The notes beneath the pieces are model-generated. The model was not told where the DNA came from. It did no database searches and worked only from the letters and a program-made list of their open reading frames with translations. The position numbers and the translations under genes are program-made. Shown one piece after another: positions 35,494 to 44,147 of a stretch of DNA of 64,000 nt; position 1 is the first letter of the stretch; each line of letters starts with the position of its first letter. Source of the DNA: Streptomyces flaveolus. GTDB taxonomy: Bacteria > Actinomycetota > Actinomycetes > Streptomycetales > Streptomycetaceae. Where the stretch lies: NCBI RefSeq assembly GCF_000716535.1, contig NZ_JNWV01000046.1:1-64000 (forward strand). Direction: 5' to 3'.

Positions 35494-36336
35494 TCAGGCG
35501 GTGCGGAAACGCTGCCTGATCTCGCCGACACCCTCGATCGTGGTGACGAGTTCGTCACCCGCCTTCAGGAAGACAGGCGGCTTGCGGGCGGCTCCGATCC
35601 CGGCGGGGGTACCGGTGAAGATGACGTCACCGGGGAGCAGCGGCAGCTTCGCCGACAGTTCCGCTATCAGGACCGGCACCGGGAACAGCAGGCGGGACGT
35701 GACCGTGCGCTGCACCTCTTCCCCGTTGAGGGTGCAGCTCAGTTCGAGGTCGTCCGGGTCGGCGAACGCGTCCGGGGTGACCAGCCACGGGCCCATGGGG
35801 CTGTATCCGGGGAAGGACTTGCCCAGGCTCCACTGCGGCATCTGGTTCTTCATCTGCTCGGTCCGGTCACTGATGTCCTGACCGACCGTCAGCCCGGCCA
35901 CGTGGTCCCAGGCTCGCCCGGCGGGCACGTTCCTGGCCGGCCTGCCGATCACGACGACGAGTTCCGCCTCCCAGTCCACCCTCGGCCCGCTGAGCACGAC
36001 CTCGCTGCGGGGCCCGGCTATCGACGTGGGGAACTTCGTGAAGACGACGGGGAACTCAGGTGCCGCCAGCATGGCCTCCGCGGCGTGCGCCCGGTAGTTC
36101 GCGCCGATACCGAACACCTGGGCCGGCCGCGGAGAGGGGGAGGCCAGGTCCTCGACCGCGAAGGGGACGCCGTCGGCCTCCCCGACCGCCTCGGCGGCCC
36201 ACGCGGTGAAATCCTCCCACTGCTCGTACACGTGGTGGGGGTCGGATCCGAACCGCCCGCCGCTGGCCTTCTCGACGTCGACGGCGCCCGCCGTGGTGAA
36301 CACGGTAAGCCGCCCCGACAGGTTTCCTATGCGCAT
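35494..36336 (-). CDS. Fumarylacetoacetate hydrolase (FAH)-family protein
   Basis: A 280-residue FAH-fold protein. Motif FGIGANYRAHAAEAML (about 76), metal ligands in VDWEAELVVVIGRPARN (about 122-138) and VGQDISDRTEQ (about 155), and the closing GDVIFTGTPAGIGAARKP (about 240). Relatives hydrolyse acylpyruvates or act as hydratases/isomerases on the products of extradiol ring cleavage. ATG at 36336 overlaps the stop of the flavin hydroxylase by one base (TGATG), showing tight coupling. Together with the extradiol-type dioxygenase at 41551 it fits a meta-cleavage pathway. Confidence 0.88.
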   Translation of the reverse strand: MRIGNLSGRLTVFTTAGAVDVEKASGGRFGSDPHHVYEQWEDFTAWAAEAVGEADGVPFAVEDLASPSPRPAQVFGIGANYRAHAAEAMLAAPEFPVVFTKFPTSIAGPRSEVVLSGPRVDWEAELVVVIGRPARNVPAGRAWDHVAGLTVGQDISDRTEQMKNQMPQWSLGKSFPGYSPMGPWLVTPDAFADPDDLELSCTLNGEEVQRTVTSRLLFPVPVLIAELSAKLPLLPGDVIFTGTPAGIGAARKPPVFLKAGDELVTTIEGVGEIRQRFRTA

Positions 36337-38144
36337 CAGATCTCCTTCTCCACGGCGAGGATCTGGTCGAGGACGGCCGTCAGGGCGGCCACCGGGTCGT
36401 CGGCCGCCCCGATCGAGCGGTAGGCGACGTGCCCGTCGGGTCGGACCAGGAGAGCGCCCTGGGCCGAGATCGCGCGGTTGCGCTGCCACGCCAGCCGGAT
36501 GTCGATGAGGTCGACCTTGTCGAGACCCACCCGTGCGCTGCGCAGCGGAAGTTGCCGTGCCTGGGCGATCTTCTCCGCCGCTTCGATCCAGGGGCGGCCG
36601 TCCTCGCCGGCGATGAGGGCGAAGTGACCGCCGTGGGTGAGCGAGCGGAGCGCGAGCCGCTCACCGGAACGCTCCACCCAGGCGTGGGGCAGCGGGTGAC
36701 CGGGTCTCGTACTCGGCTGGTACAGACGGATCTCGTCCGGGGAGACCGGTTTCCCGGTCCCGTCGGCGACGACGGCGGCGGATTCGTAGACGTAGCCGTA
36801 GTCGAGGTTGTGCTGGTGGTACTCCAGCGTGCTCGCAGCGAGCCACTCGTTGAACGCGTGCCGGCGCTCGGCGGCGCCCGGCGCACCGTCCTCCCAGAAC
36901 AGGCTCAGCTCCGCCCAGTTCTCCTCGGCGCTCTTGCCGGTCGACAACCCCAGGGCCGAGGCCATCGAGACCTGGCCGCTGACACTCTTGGTCGAGGCCT
37001 CGATGTTGTTGAGGTTCACCGGTCTGCGTTCGGCGGAATAGGTGTCGAGCAGGCCGTCCCCCGCGCGCCCCGCCAGCACGGCGGCGAGCTTCCAGCAGAG
37101 GTTGTAGGCGTCCTGGACCGCGCTGTTGAGACCGAGACCGCCCGACGGGGGGACACGGTGTGCGGCGTCACCCAGCAGGAACACCCGGCCGGCCCGGAAG
37201 TCGTCGACGAGGAACCGCTCCAGGTACCACTCGCTCACCCCCAGGACCTCCGGGTCCAGGTCGGGGATGCCCAGTGCCTCGCTCGCCCAGCGCAGCATCT
37301 TCTCGGGCTGCGACCCGTCCAGATCGGGGCGTGACACGGCCAGCAGCCATTCCTCGGAGTGGCGGTCCCACCGTTCGGGGCCCTGCGGCACGAGCACGGC
37401 GCCGTAGTCCAGATGCTCCGGGTACTCGGGATTGAAGACCCAGGTGAGGACGGAGTCGTCGCCCGGCAGGTGCTGCGACAGGTCCATGGCGAGGTAGAGG
37501 CTGACCAGCTTGCGGAACCGCTCGTGCATGGTCACCTTGACGCCGGCCAGCTCGGCCACGGTCCGGCCGGCGTCGGCGCCCAGCAGGTAGGAGGAGCGGA
37601 CGGTGTAGGTCTCACCGGAGTCCCGGTCGAGAATGGTCGAGGTCACCCCGTCGGCGTCCTGCTCCAGGCCGACGAGCTCGTGGTGGAACCGGACCGTTGC
37701 TTCCGGGTAGCTCTCCGCGTGCGACTTGAGGATCGGCTCCGTGCGCAGCAGGGAGAGGTTGACGCAGGGCTCAGGGCTCGCCGCGATGTAGTCGGGGTCG
37801 GTGTACCCCCCGCCCCACGCCTCCACGAAGCCGAGGAGGCGGCCGTGCCCGTCCTCCGGGCCGCCGCCCCCGAGCCCCGAGTACCAGGCCACACCCTTCA
37901 TGTTCTCCGGGGGCGTACCCTTCGCCTTGATCTCCGGGGCGACCCCCATGTCGGTGAAGATCTCCATGGAACGCTGGTTGAGGATGTGCCCGCGTGGCAG
38001 CCGCGTGGTCTCCGGATAACGGGTGACAAGCAGCGAGCGGACGCCCAGCCTGGACAGGAGGATCGACGAGGTCAGTCCCGCCCCGCCCCCGCCGACTATG
38101 AGGACGGGGACATCGACGTCGCTTGTCTGAGTCACGTTGTGCAC
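36336..38144 (-). CDS. FAD-dependent aromatic hydroxylase (MhpA/PheA-like)
   Basis: A 602-residue class A flavin monooxygenase. FAD motif VLIVGGGGAGLTSSILL (about 14-30), DG motif LLGADAGRTVAEL (about 187), GD motif VFLLGDAAHRVPPSGGLGLN (about 320), and a C-terminal thioredoxin-like domain ending RAISAQGALLVRPDGHVAYR. Enzymes of this layout hydroxylate phenolic rings using NAD(P)H and O2. A GTG at 38144 touches the AAGGGA ribosome site; the in-frame GTG at 38135 has proper spacing and may be the true start. Followed directly by the FAH gene with overlapping stop/start. Confidence 0.88.
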   Translation of the reverse strand: MHNVTQTSDVDVPVLIVGGGGAGLTSSILLSRLGVRSLLVTRYPETTRLPRGHILNQRSMEIFTDMGVAPEIKAKGTPPENMKGVAWYSGLGGGGPEDGHGRLLGFVEAWGGGYTDPDYIAASPEPCVNLSLLRTEPILKSHAESYPEATVRFHHELVGLEQDADGVTSTILDRDSGETYTVRSSYLLGADAGRTVAELAGVKVTMHERFRKLVSLYLAMDLSQHLPGDDSVLTWVFNPEYPEHLDYGAVLVPQGPERWDRHSEEWLLAVSRPDLDGSQPEKMLRWASEALGIPDLDPEVLGVSEWYLERFLVDDFRAGRVFLLGDAAHRVPPSGGLGLNSAVQDAYNLCWKLAAVLAGRAGDGLLDTYSAERRPVNLNNIEASTKSVSGQVSMASALGLSTGKSAEENWAELSLFWEDGAPGAAERRHAFNEWLAASTLEYHQHNLDYGYVYESAAVVADGTGKPVSPDEIRLYQPSTRPGHPLPHAWVERSGERLALRSLTHGGHFALIAGEDGRPWIEAAEKIAQARQLPLRSARVGLDKVDLIDIRLAWQRNRAISAQGALLVRPDGHVAYRSIGAADDPVAALTAVLDQILAVEKEI

Positions 38145-38480
38145 TCCCTTGTGTTTGTGACTTTCGGGAACAGAAGCTGTGGGGGTGATCAGGACTGCTT
38201 TTCCGGACGGGTGCGACCGCCGGACGGGGAATACCGAGTGACCCGGCGCGTTTCACGGCGGTCCCACCGAACGGAAAGCGCGTTGTTCACGGGCGAAGGG
38301 GGGGGCGTTCTCGGCGACGTCCCCACGGTAGGCCCGCCGGATCGGGCCCGTCCAATTCCGAATGACTCTCGCTCTGATATTCGCGCGTGACATTGTTTCC
38401 GCCGCCGAACGGCCGCCTCGGAGCGGGTGAGTCTGTGAGCCAGCCGCTGGAATGCCGGGTTTCAGGAGGTGTGGTGGGTG
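38145..38480. other. Intergenic region inside the catabolic series
   Basis: 336 bases between a crotonase gene and the flavin hydroxylase, all genes on the minus strand. It holds no gene. It probably contains a separate promoter for the hydroxylase, but no copy of the TTG-N6-CAA element was seen here. Confidence 0.4.
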
Positions 38481-39314
38481 CTATTCGCCGAGAAATCGGG
38501 GCTTCCGCTTGTGCCGGAAAGCCGAGACGCCCTCCGTGAAGTCGGCCGTGCCCTTCAGCACCGTCTGCCCTGCCGCCTCGATCGCGAACGCCCGCTCCAG
38601 ACGGTCCAGCGTCGCGGCGTTGAGGGCGCGTTTCGTCTGGGCGTAGGCCACCGTGGGGCCCTGCGCCAGCCGGGTGGTCAGCCGTTCCACCTCGGAGCCG
38701 AACGTCTCGTCGGGGACCGCGTGAGCGATCAGTCCCCAGTCCGCGGCGAGCGGCGCGGGTATCCGTTCGCCGAGCATCGCCATGCGCGCCGCCCGGGCAC
38801 GTCCGACGGCGTCGGGGACGAGGACACTGGCGCCCCCGTCGGGCATCAGGCCGATGTTGGTGAAGGAGAGCATGAAGTAGGCCGACTCGCGGGCCAGGAC
38901 GATGTCGGCCGCGAGAGCGATCGAGCAACCACCGCCGACAGCCGGCCCGTTGACGGCCGCCAGCACGGGCAAGGGCACCAGCCGCACCGCTCGCACCAGG
39001 CGGTTCACGGCGTCGAGAGTGCCCGATCCGGCCGCGGGTGACGGGTTCGGACTCCCACGCAGGTCGGCGCCTGAGCTGAAGGCCCGTCCGGCACCGGTGA
39101 GGACGATCGCCCGGAGGCCGGTGTGCTCGCCGGCCGTCTCCACCGCTTCCGCCGCCGAGTTCAGCAACTCGGCGGTGAGCGCGTTGAGTGCCGCGGGGCG
39201 GTCGAACGTCACGCGCAGCACCGAGCCGTCCCGTGCGACCCGCAGACCGGGTCCGGCCGTCACGGTCCGCTCCGTTCGGTCCGGCGTCGACGGCGACAGG
39301 GGAGTTGCGCTCAC
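38481..39314 (-). CDS. Enoyl-CoA hydratase/isomerase (PaaG-like crotonase)
   Basis: A 277-residue crotonase. Oxyanion-hole segments are FSSGADLRG (about 91) and AVNGPAVGGGCSIALAADIV (about 120). Where hydratases have a catalytic Glu, this protein reads FTNIGLMPDGGASVLVP, as in PaaG-type isomerases, with Asp/Gly in place of the Glu. It may therefore shift a double bond rather than add water. The end KRALNAATLDRLERAFAIEA is typical. GTG at 39314 overlaps the previous stop as GTGA, so translation is coupled to the other crotonase. Confidence 0.87.
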   Translation of the reverse strand: MSATPLSPSTPDRTERTVTAGPGLRVARDGSVLRVTFDRPAALNALTAELLNSAAEAVETAGEHTGLRAIVLTGAGRAFSSGADLRGSPNPSPAAGSGTLDAVNRLVRAVRLVPLPVLAAVNGPAVGGGCSIALAADIVLARESAYFMLSFTNIGLMPDGGASVLVPDAVGRARAARMAMLGERIPAPLAADWGLIAHAVPDETFGSEVERLTTRLAQGPTVAYAQTKRALNAATLDRLERAFAIEAAGQTVLKGTADFTEGVSAFRHKRKPRFLGE

Positions 39315-40105
39315 CTGGCCCGCCAGGAGGGCCGCCGCTTCTCCACGAAGGCCCTGGTGCCTTCCCTGAAGTCCTCGCTGGCCTTGACCAGGGCGGTCTC
39401 CTGGCCGGTACGCAGCCAGGCATCGGCCTCGGCGGGCACCGTGCGCCGGCTCTGACCGGTGGCGACGCGCTTGCTGGCCTGGACGGCGAGAGGCGCGTTG
39501 CGTGAGACCGTCTCGGCGAGAAGCAGAGCCGCGTCCAGGACGGTGCCGTCCGGGACGACCCGGTTGACCAGCCCGAGGCTCAGGGCGCGCCGCGCGTCGA
39601 TGGGTTCTCCCGTGAGGAGCATCTCCATGGCCGCCTTCCGCGGTATCTGTTCGGGGAGCCGGAAGAGTCCGCCGGCCGCGGCGAGCAACCCTCGGGCGAC
39701 CTCCGGCAGGCCGAACGTCGCGGACTCGGCCGCCAGGGCGAGGTCGCTGGCCAGCACCAGCTCCATCCCGCCGGCCAGGGCGTAGCCGTTGACCGCCGCG
39801 ATCGTCGGTTTGGAGACGGGGTGCCGGACATAGCCGGCGAAGCCCCACTCGGGGTGCCGGAGGTCCGTCACCGGCTCGTTGCGGGACACCGCCTTCAGGT
39901 CGGCGCCCGCGCAGAAGGCCCGGGGGCCGGCCCCGGTCAGGACGACGACCCGTACGCCGGGGTCTTCGTCGGCGTGCGCCAGTGCCTCGCCGACGATGGC
40001 GCTGACGTCGGCGTCGACCGCGTTCATCGCGTGCGGCCGGTTCAGTGTGATCACCAGGATGTGCCCGCGCCGTTCGGTCAGCGCTGCGGGCTCCGTGTCG
40101 CTCAT
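39311..40105 (-). CDS. Enoyl-CoA hydratase (crotonase family)
   Basis: A 264-residue hydratase. Oxyanion-hole motifs FCAGADLKAV (about 63) and AVNGYALAGGMELVLASDLA (about 97); the first catalytic Glu is kept in FGLPEVARGLLAAAGG (about 128). The overall pattern is like CaiD/EchA-type hydratases. It would hydrate an unsaturated acyl-CoA before dehydrogenation and thiolysis. ATG at 40105 follows AGGAGGGGCG. Ends with GTGA overlap into the PaaG-like gene and lies 13 bases after the DUF35 gene, all in one operon. Confidence 0.88.
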   Translation of the reverse strand: MSDTEPAALTERRGHILVITLNRPHAMNAVDADVSAIVGEALAHADEDPGVRVVVLTGAGPRAFCAGADLKAVSRNEPVTDLRHPEWGFAGYVRHPVSKPTIAAVNGYALAGGMELVLASDLALAAESATFGLPEVARGLLAAAGGLFRLPEQIPRKAAMEMLLTGEPIDARRALSLGLVNRVVPDGTVLDAALLLAETVSRNAPLAVQASKRVATGQSRRTVPAEADAWLRTGQETALVKASEDFREGTRAFVEKRRPSWRAR

Positions 40106-40118
40106 CGCCCCTCCTTCT

Positions 40119-40661
40119 CTAGCCGGTTGCGGCCGGCCGGAAGACCGGTACTGCTTCATGACGGGGGTCGGGGCCGGAGGCGACGAAGTCGACTTCGACG
40201 CGGAGGTCCGACAGGTCCTCGTCGGGATCGACTCCGACGATCCGGCTCCACCACCACGGTCCTTCGTCCAGCTCCACGATGGCGACGACGGTGCGCACCG
40301 GCGCCCGGCCGTCGCCGCGACCGTGCAGGATCGCCCACGTGACGATCCGTCCGGTGCCCGAGGCGGCGACGGAAGTGAGACCGGCCTCCTCGCAGAGGAC
40401 CGGCACCGCGGCCGGATCGAGGTACTCACCCGTGCGGCTGCGACGGAGGAGGAACACGCCCCGGCGCGTTCCGTCGAAGAACTCCGCCGAGTCCCTGTCG
40501 CGGACGACGGGTCCCACGGCCTGAGCCGTTCCGCCCCGTTGCCGGGGCCCGGCCGCTGCCCCGGGGACTCCGGGTCCGGGGGCCGGTTCCTCCCCCGGCG
40601 CGGACGCCGCAGGGCGACGGCCGGGGCCTCGTGCGCGGTCTTCCGTGTCCGGGCGGCTCAT
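40119..40661 (-). CDS. DUF35 OB-fold protein with degenerate zinc ribbon
   Basis: A 180-residue protein whose C-terminal 120 residues match DUF35 acyl-CoA-associated OB-fold proteins: DSAEFFDGTRRGVFLLRR, GTGRIVTWAI, VVAIVELDEGPWWWSRIVGV. The zinc ribbon normally has four Cys; here it reads RRSRTGEYLDPAAVPVLCEE with a single Cys, so zinc is probably not bound. The first 45 residues are a disordered Gly/Pro/Ala extension. DUF35 proteins support thiolase-like partners, including Ltp2 retro-aldolases; the likely partner is the Cys-less thiolase homologue at 29450. ATG 40661 overlaps the preceding gene as ATGA. Confidence 0.75.
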   Translation of the reverse strand: MSRPDTEDRARGPGRRPAASAPGEEPAPGPGVPGAAAGPRQRGGTAQAVGPVVRDRDSAEFFDGTRRGVFLLRRSRTGEYLDPAAVPVLCEEAGLTSVAASGTGRIVTWAILHGRGDGRAPVRTVVAIVELDEGPWWWSRIVGVDPDEDLSDLRVEVDFVASGPDPRHEAVPVFRPAATG

Positions 40662-41365
40662 GAGGCCGTCAGGAAGGAGTCGATGGCTGCGAAGGTGGCC
40701 TCGGGTGCCTCCACCACCGGCATGTGCCGGGCACCGGGGACGATCTCGAACCGCGAGTCGGCGAAGGCACCGGCGTAGGCACGTCCGTACTCCGGCGGAT
40801 GGACCGGGTCGTCCTCCCCCCACAGCACGAGGGTGGGGGTCCGGACGCGCCCGAGCCGCCGCAGCAGTTTCGGATCGCTCAGCGACCGCCCCGCGTAGGC
40901 GTACACCAGGTGCATGTTGGCGGGCATGGGGCGGCCTCCCGGCTGCTCCCAGTCCAGCCGCATGGTGAAACCGTCGATCTCCGGCCCGATGGGGTCGATC
41001 AGCACCATGCGGCCGATGCGGTGGCCGCGGTCGCGCACCGCCATCTCCGACGCGATCCAGCCGCCGAACGACGTGGCGACGACCAGGACGTCGTGCAGGC
41101 GCTCGTCCTCCAGGAGGTCGAGGTAGCCGTGGGCGAGGTCGTCCACTCCGGAGAACCAGGCCGGCCGGGGCGTGCCGTTCCACCCCGGATGCGTCGGCGC
41201 CATCACGGTGGACGTCTTCTCGAAATGGTTCTGGATCGCCACGGTGTTGGCAGGGCCGTGGCCGCCGTGGAGAACGAGTACCGGCCGGCCGGAACCGGCC
41301 TTCGTGACGGTGAGGGGCAGGCCGGGGTAGAGGTCGACCGGCCGGGGCAGGGGGTCGTTGGTCAT
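40658..41365 (-). CDS. Alpha/beta hydrolase (possible meta-cleavage C-C hydrolase)
   Basis: A 235-residue hydrolase with oxyanion strand LVLHGGHGPA (about 30), nucleophile Ser in VVATSFGGWIA (about 90), Asp in VLWGEDDPVH (about 180) and His in VPGARHMPVVEAP (about 210). Its place beside an extradiol dioxygenase and an FAH-family gene fits the C-C bond hydrolase of a meta-cleavage route (MhpC/HsaD-like), although esterase activity is possible. ATG at 41365. It overlaps the DUF35 gene by ATGA and starts 185 bases after the dioxygenase. Confidence 0.83.
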   Translation of the reverse strand: MTNDPLPRPVDLYPGLPLTVTKAGSGRPVLVLHGGHGPANTVAIQNHFEKTSTVMAPTHPGWNGTPRPAWFSGVDDLAHGYLDLLEDERLHDVLVVATSFGGWIASEMAVRDRGHRIGRMVLIDPIGPEIDGFTMRLDWEQPGGRPMPANMHLVYAYAGRSLSDPKLLRRLGRVRTPTLVLWGEDDPVHPPEYGRAYAGAFADSRFEIVPGARHMPVVEAPEATFAAIDSFLTAS

Positions 41366-41550
41366 GGCAACTGGTCTCCCGGGGTGGTGCCGAGGTGCTC
41401 GGCAGGTGGAACGGTGAGCGAGGCCGGCGGACCGGGCAGACCTGCGCCCGGCGGTCGTGCGGCCAGGCGCAGGCGCGGTGCCGCCGGGACGTGCGGATCG
41501 GGCGGCGCTCGTGGCGGACGTCGCGCCGCGCACGGGAGGGCGCGATGCCG

Positions 41551-42450
41551 TCAGTGCGCGCCGGCCATCAGTTCGGCGAGGTCGTCGGGGCTGATGAGCG
41601 AGGCGGGCATGGGCGGGCCCCAGACGGCGCCGCCCTCGTGCACGCCGGGCTTCCACAGCTGGTCCTCGGTGATCTCGTCCATGCCGCAGTAGTACTCGCA
41701 CTGGTTACCGGCGGGGTCGCGCAGGTAGTAGAAGTAGTTCGAGCCGATCGCCAGTCGCCCGAACCCCCAGGTGTGCCGCTCCGGGTGGCCCTCCAGGACC
41801 GCCTTGGCCGCACGGCCGATCTCGTCGACGTCGGCGACCTCCCAGGAGCTGTGGTGCAGGTAGTTCACCGGCGAGGCACCCACGACCAGGTTGTGGTGGT
41901 CCGTCGAGCAGCGCATGAACGTGGCGGCGTCGCGCACCTCGTCACTGATCTTGAAGCCGATGCCGTCCGTGAAGAATCCCTGTGTGGTCGCCGCGTCGGT
42001 CGATCCGAGGTACACGTGGCCGAGCTTGCGCGGACGCACGGGCTCGGTGGCGAACACCGAGGGGGCCCGGTGGTTGGCTGGGTGCGCCCTGGGAGCCGGC
42101 TTCGCCGGGATCTGCGGCGCGACCGACACCGTTACGCTCAGGCCGGTGACCGGCTCGGTGGTCGTGAGCCGGTCGCCGTCCACGTCACTGTGCACGCCGA
42201 AACGTGACAGGGAGGCGGAGATGCGGCCGAGGTCGTCGCGGTCGTCGGCACCGATGCCCAGCGAGATGAGCCTGCGGACCGGCGCCTGCACGATGCGGAG
42301 CTGGCGCGGACCTCCGTCGACGGTGCCGAACCAGTGCTCGCCGGGGGTGTCCGGCTCCTGCGGGATGAGGCCGTAGGTGGTGTAGTACTCGAGCGTCTCC
42401 GCGACGTTGGGGACGCCGAGTGTGATGTCGGTCAGACGGTGTAGCGACAC
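41551..42450 (-). CDS. Extradiol ring-cleavage dioxygenase (VOC superfamily)
   Basis: A 299-residue two-domain type I extradiol dioxygenase. The N-terminal domain opens LTDITLGVPNVAETLEYY. The C-terminal catalytic domain holds the 2-His-1-Glu iron site: His145 in KLGHVYLGS, His199/200 in NYLHHSSWEV and Glu252 in GNQCEYYCGMD. It should open a catechol next to the hydroxyls with O2. GTG at 42450 follows AAGGAG at a slightly long distance. It is the first gene of the minus-strand series and is divergent from the second SDR gene. Confidence 0.88.
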   Translation of the reverse strand: MSLHRLTDITLGVPNVAETLEYYTTYGLIPQEPDTPGEHWFGTVDGGPRQLRIVQAPVRRLISLGIGADDRDDLGRISASLSRFGVHSDVDGDRLTTTEPVTGLSVTVSVAPQIPAKPAPRAHPANHRAPSVFATEPVRPRKLGHVYLGSTDAATTQGFFTDGIGFKISDEVRDAATFMRCSTDHHNLVVGASPVNYLHHSSWEVADVDEIGRAAKAVLEGHPERHTWGFGRLAIGSNYFYYLRDPAGNQCEYYCGMDEITEDQLWKPGVHEGGAVWGPPMPASLISPDDLAELMAGAH

Positions 42451-43058
42451 GGCTGGGTACTCCTTGTGGCCGAGCGTAGGCGCGTCGACGGCGTGTCACG
42501 CGCGGTGGGGGACATGGTCCGGGGGCCTGCGGTCTGCTTCCGCCGGTTCCTCCGGGCCGTACTCCGGCGGTGAGGACGGTTCCGGACCGCCTCGGTGCTC
42601 CGGGAGCCGTCCGCGACGTCCGCCCGCATGCGGGGGGCGCACGGCTGTGTCCTGTTCCTGTGGGCGAGCGGACGGCTTGCGGGACCGGGCCGCGGCGACG
42701 CCGGTCTCGACTCGCGTAGTCGGATTCTGAGTCGGCCGGGCGGGGAGGTCAACACGGTCCGGGAGGCACCGGCGCCACGGCACGGCTCGTCCGGGCGAAA
42801 GCGGGTCGCCGTCGTCGTCATCCGCCCTGACCAGAGGCGATTGAGTACGGCAGGCGAATCAGACGTGCGTCATTTCGGTGTTGGACAACGCCGCGGAGAT
42901 GTCCTAAGGCCTGTCGGGTCGGGAGGACGACGACCACCCGGACCGCGGGGCCGGATCCGGCGGGTGCGCGCTCGTCCGACGCCGTCCGTCGTTATGTCGC
43001 GGCCACACACTCTGTCTGACGGAAGCCCGTCCCCGCCGCACGTCCCGGTTGTGATGTC
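42451..43058. other. Divergent intergenic region upstream of dioxygenase and SDR 2
   Basis: About 600 bases with no supportable gene. It must contain the promoter of the catabolic series and part of the SDR promoter. Besides the palindrome at 43059, no other copy of that element is seen. Confidence 0.4.
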
Positions 43059-43070
43059 TTGACGACGCAA
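43059..43070. promoter_or_regulatory. TTG-N6-CAA palindrome upstream of SDR gene 2
   Basis: TTGACGACGCAA, 144 bases before the ATG of the SDR gene. Confidence 0.5.
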
Positions 43071-43214
43071 TCCCCGCTGCCCAGTCTTGGCCCGCGCGAT
43101 GGAATCGAAGACGACGATGTCCGTCTGCTCGCCTCGAATCGCGCTTCGTCAGCCCTGATCGCCCGACGCACCAGCCGCCCGGGTGACGGTGTGCCGCCGA
43201 CCGGGAGGGTTTCC

Positions 43215-43979
43215 ATGGGAATGCTCGATGGCAAAGTAGTACTGATCACGGGGACCGGGGGAGGACTGGGGCGTGTCGCGGCGCTGACCTTCGCACGGGA
43301 GGGTGCCAGGGTGGTCGGCTGCGACATACAGGAGGACGCCAGCCGCGAGACGGCCGAACTCGTACGTCGCGCCGGTGGTGAGGTGACGGACGTCGCCCCG
43401 GTCGACCTGCGGGACCCCGCACAGGCCCGGCAGGTCGTCGAAGACGCCGTGACGGCCTACGGCGGGCTCGACGTGGTCTACAACAACGCGGCCGTGCAGT
43501 ATTTCGGGCCGGTGTCCGCCTTCTCCGTCGACGACTGGAACGCGACCATAGTCGGCGAGCTCAACGTCCCTTTCTTCGTCACGAAGTTCGCCTGGCCGCA
43601 CCTGATCCGGCGCGGCGGAGGCGTCGTCCTCAACGTGGCCTCCGTCGCGGGCTCGATCGCGGGGCAGGTGCCGCCGATGGTCGCGCACTGCGCGGCGAAC
43701 GCCGGCGTCGTCGGCATGACGAGACAACTCGCGCTCGAAGGGGCGCCGCACGGTATCCGCGCCGTCTCCATCAGTCCCGGGCCCGTCAGCACGCCGGCCA
43801 GTGAGCGGGATCTCGGCGACGACCAGGCGGCGCGGGACGCGATCACCGGCAAGACGCTCCTCAAGCGCTTCGCCCGCCCCGAGGAGATCGTCGAACTCGC
43901 GGCCTTTCTCGCCTCCGACCGCGCGGCGTACATCACAGGCACGGACTACCTGGTCGACGGCGGCGCCGCGGCGTGGTGA
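43215..43979 (+). CDS. Short-chain dehydrogenase/reductase with altered active site (paralogue 2)
   Basis: A 254-residue SDR, same length as and closely similar to the one at 27394 (shared MGMLDGKVVLITG start and TLLKRFARPEEIVELAAFLA near the end). Cofactor motif TGTGGGLGRVAAL; CDIQED acidic residue suggests NAD. Catalytic Ser is in LNVASVAG, but the Tyr-x3-Lys site again reads AHCAANAGVVGMTRQL, giving His and Asn. The same substitution in both copies suggests it predates their duplication and is tolerated. ATG at 43215 follows GGGAGGG. It is divergent from the dioxygenase operon. Confidence 0.85.
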   Translation: MGMLDGKVVLITGTGGGLGRVAALTFAREGARVVGCDIQEDASRETAELVRRAGGEVTDVAPVDLRDPAQARQVVEDAVTAYGGLDVVYNNAAVQYFGPVSAFSVDDWNATIVGELNVPFFVTKFAWPHLIRRGGGVVLNVASVAGSIAGQVPPMVAHCAANAGVVGMTRQLALEGAPHGIRAVSISPGPVSTPASERDLGDDQAARDAITGKTLLKRFARPEEIVELAAFLASDRAAYITGTDYLVDGGAAAW

Positions 43980-44135
43980 CGCGCCGCCGTGCCCCGGCCG
44001 GGCCCGAGCCACCGGCACACCCAGTGGGGCCGCACGTCGGACACGCGGCACACTCGACTCGGCACGTATGGGAGTGTCCCCAGCGCCACACGCACGTCCG
44101 GCATCGCCGTGGACATCGCCCTTCGCTCCCTACGA

Positions 44136-44147
44136 TTGACGGGTCAA
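44136..44147. promoter_or_regulatory. Orphan TTG-N6-CAA palindrome in a convergent gap
   Basis: TTGACGGGTCAA followed by GTAATG, between the SDR gene and the convergent FMN reductase gene. No supported gene starts here. An ATG at 44151 opens 62 codons (MARRVSATAERRTV) without homology. The gap 43980-44405 has nothing else recognisable. Confidence 0.55.
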
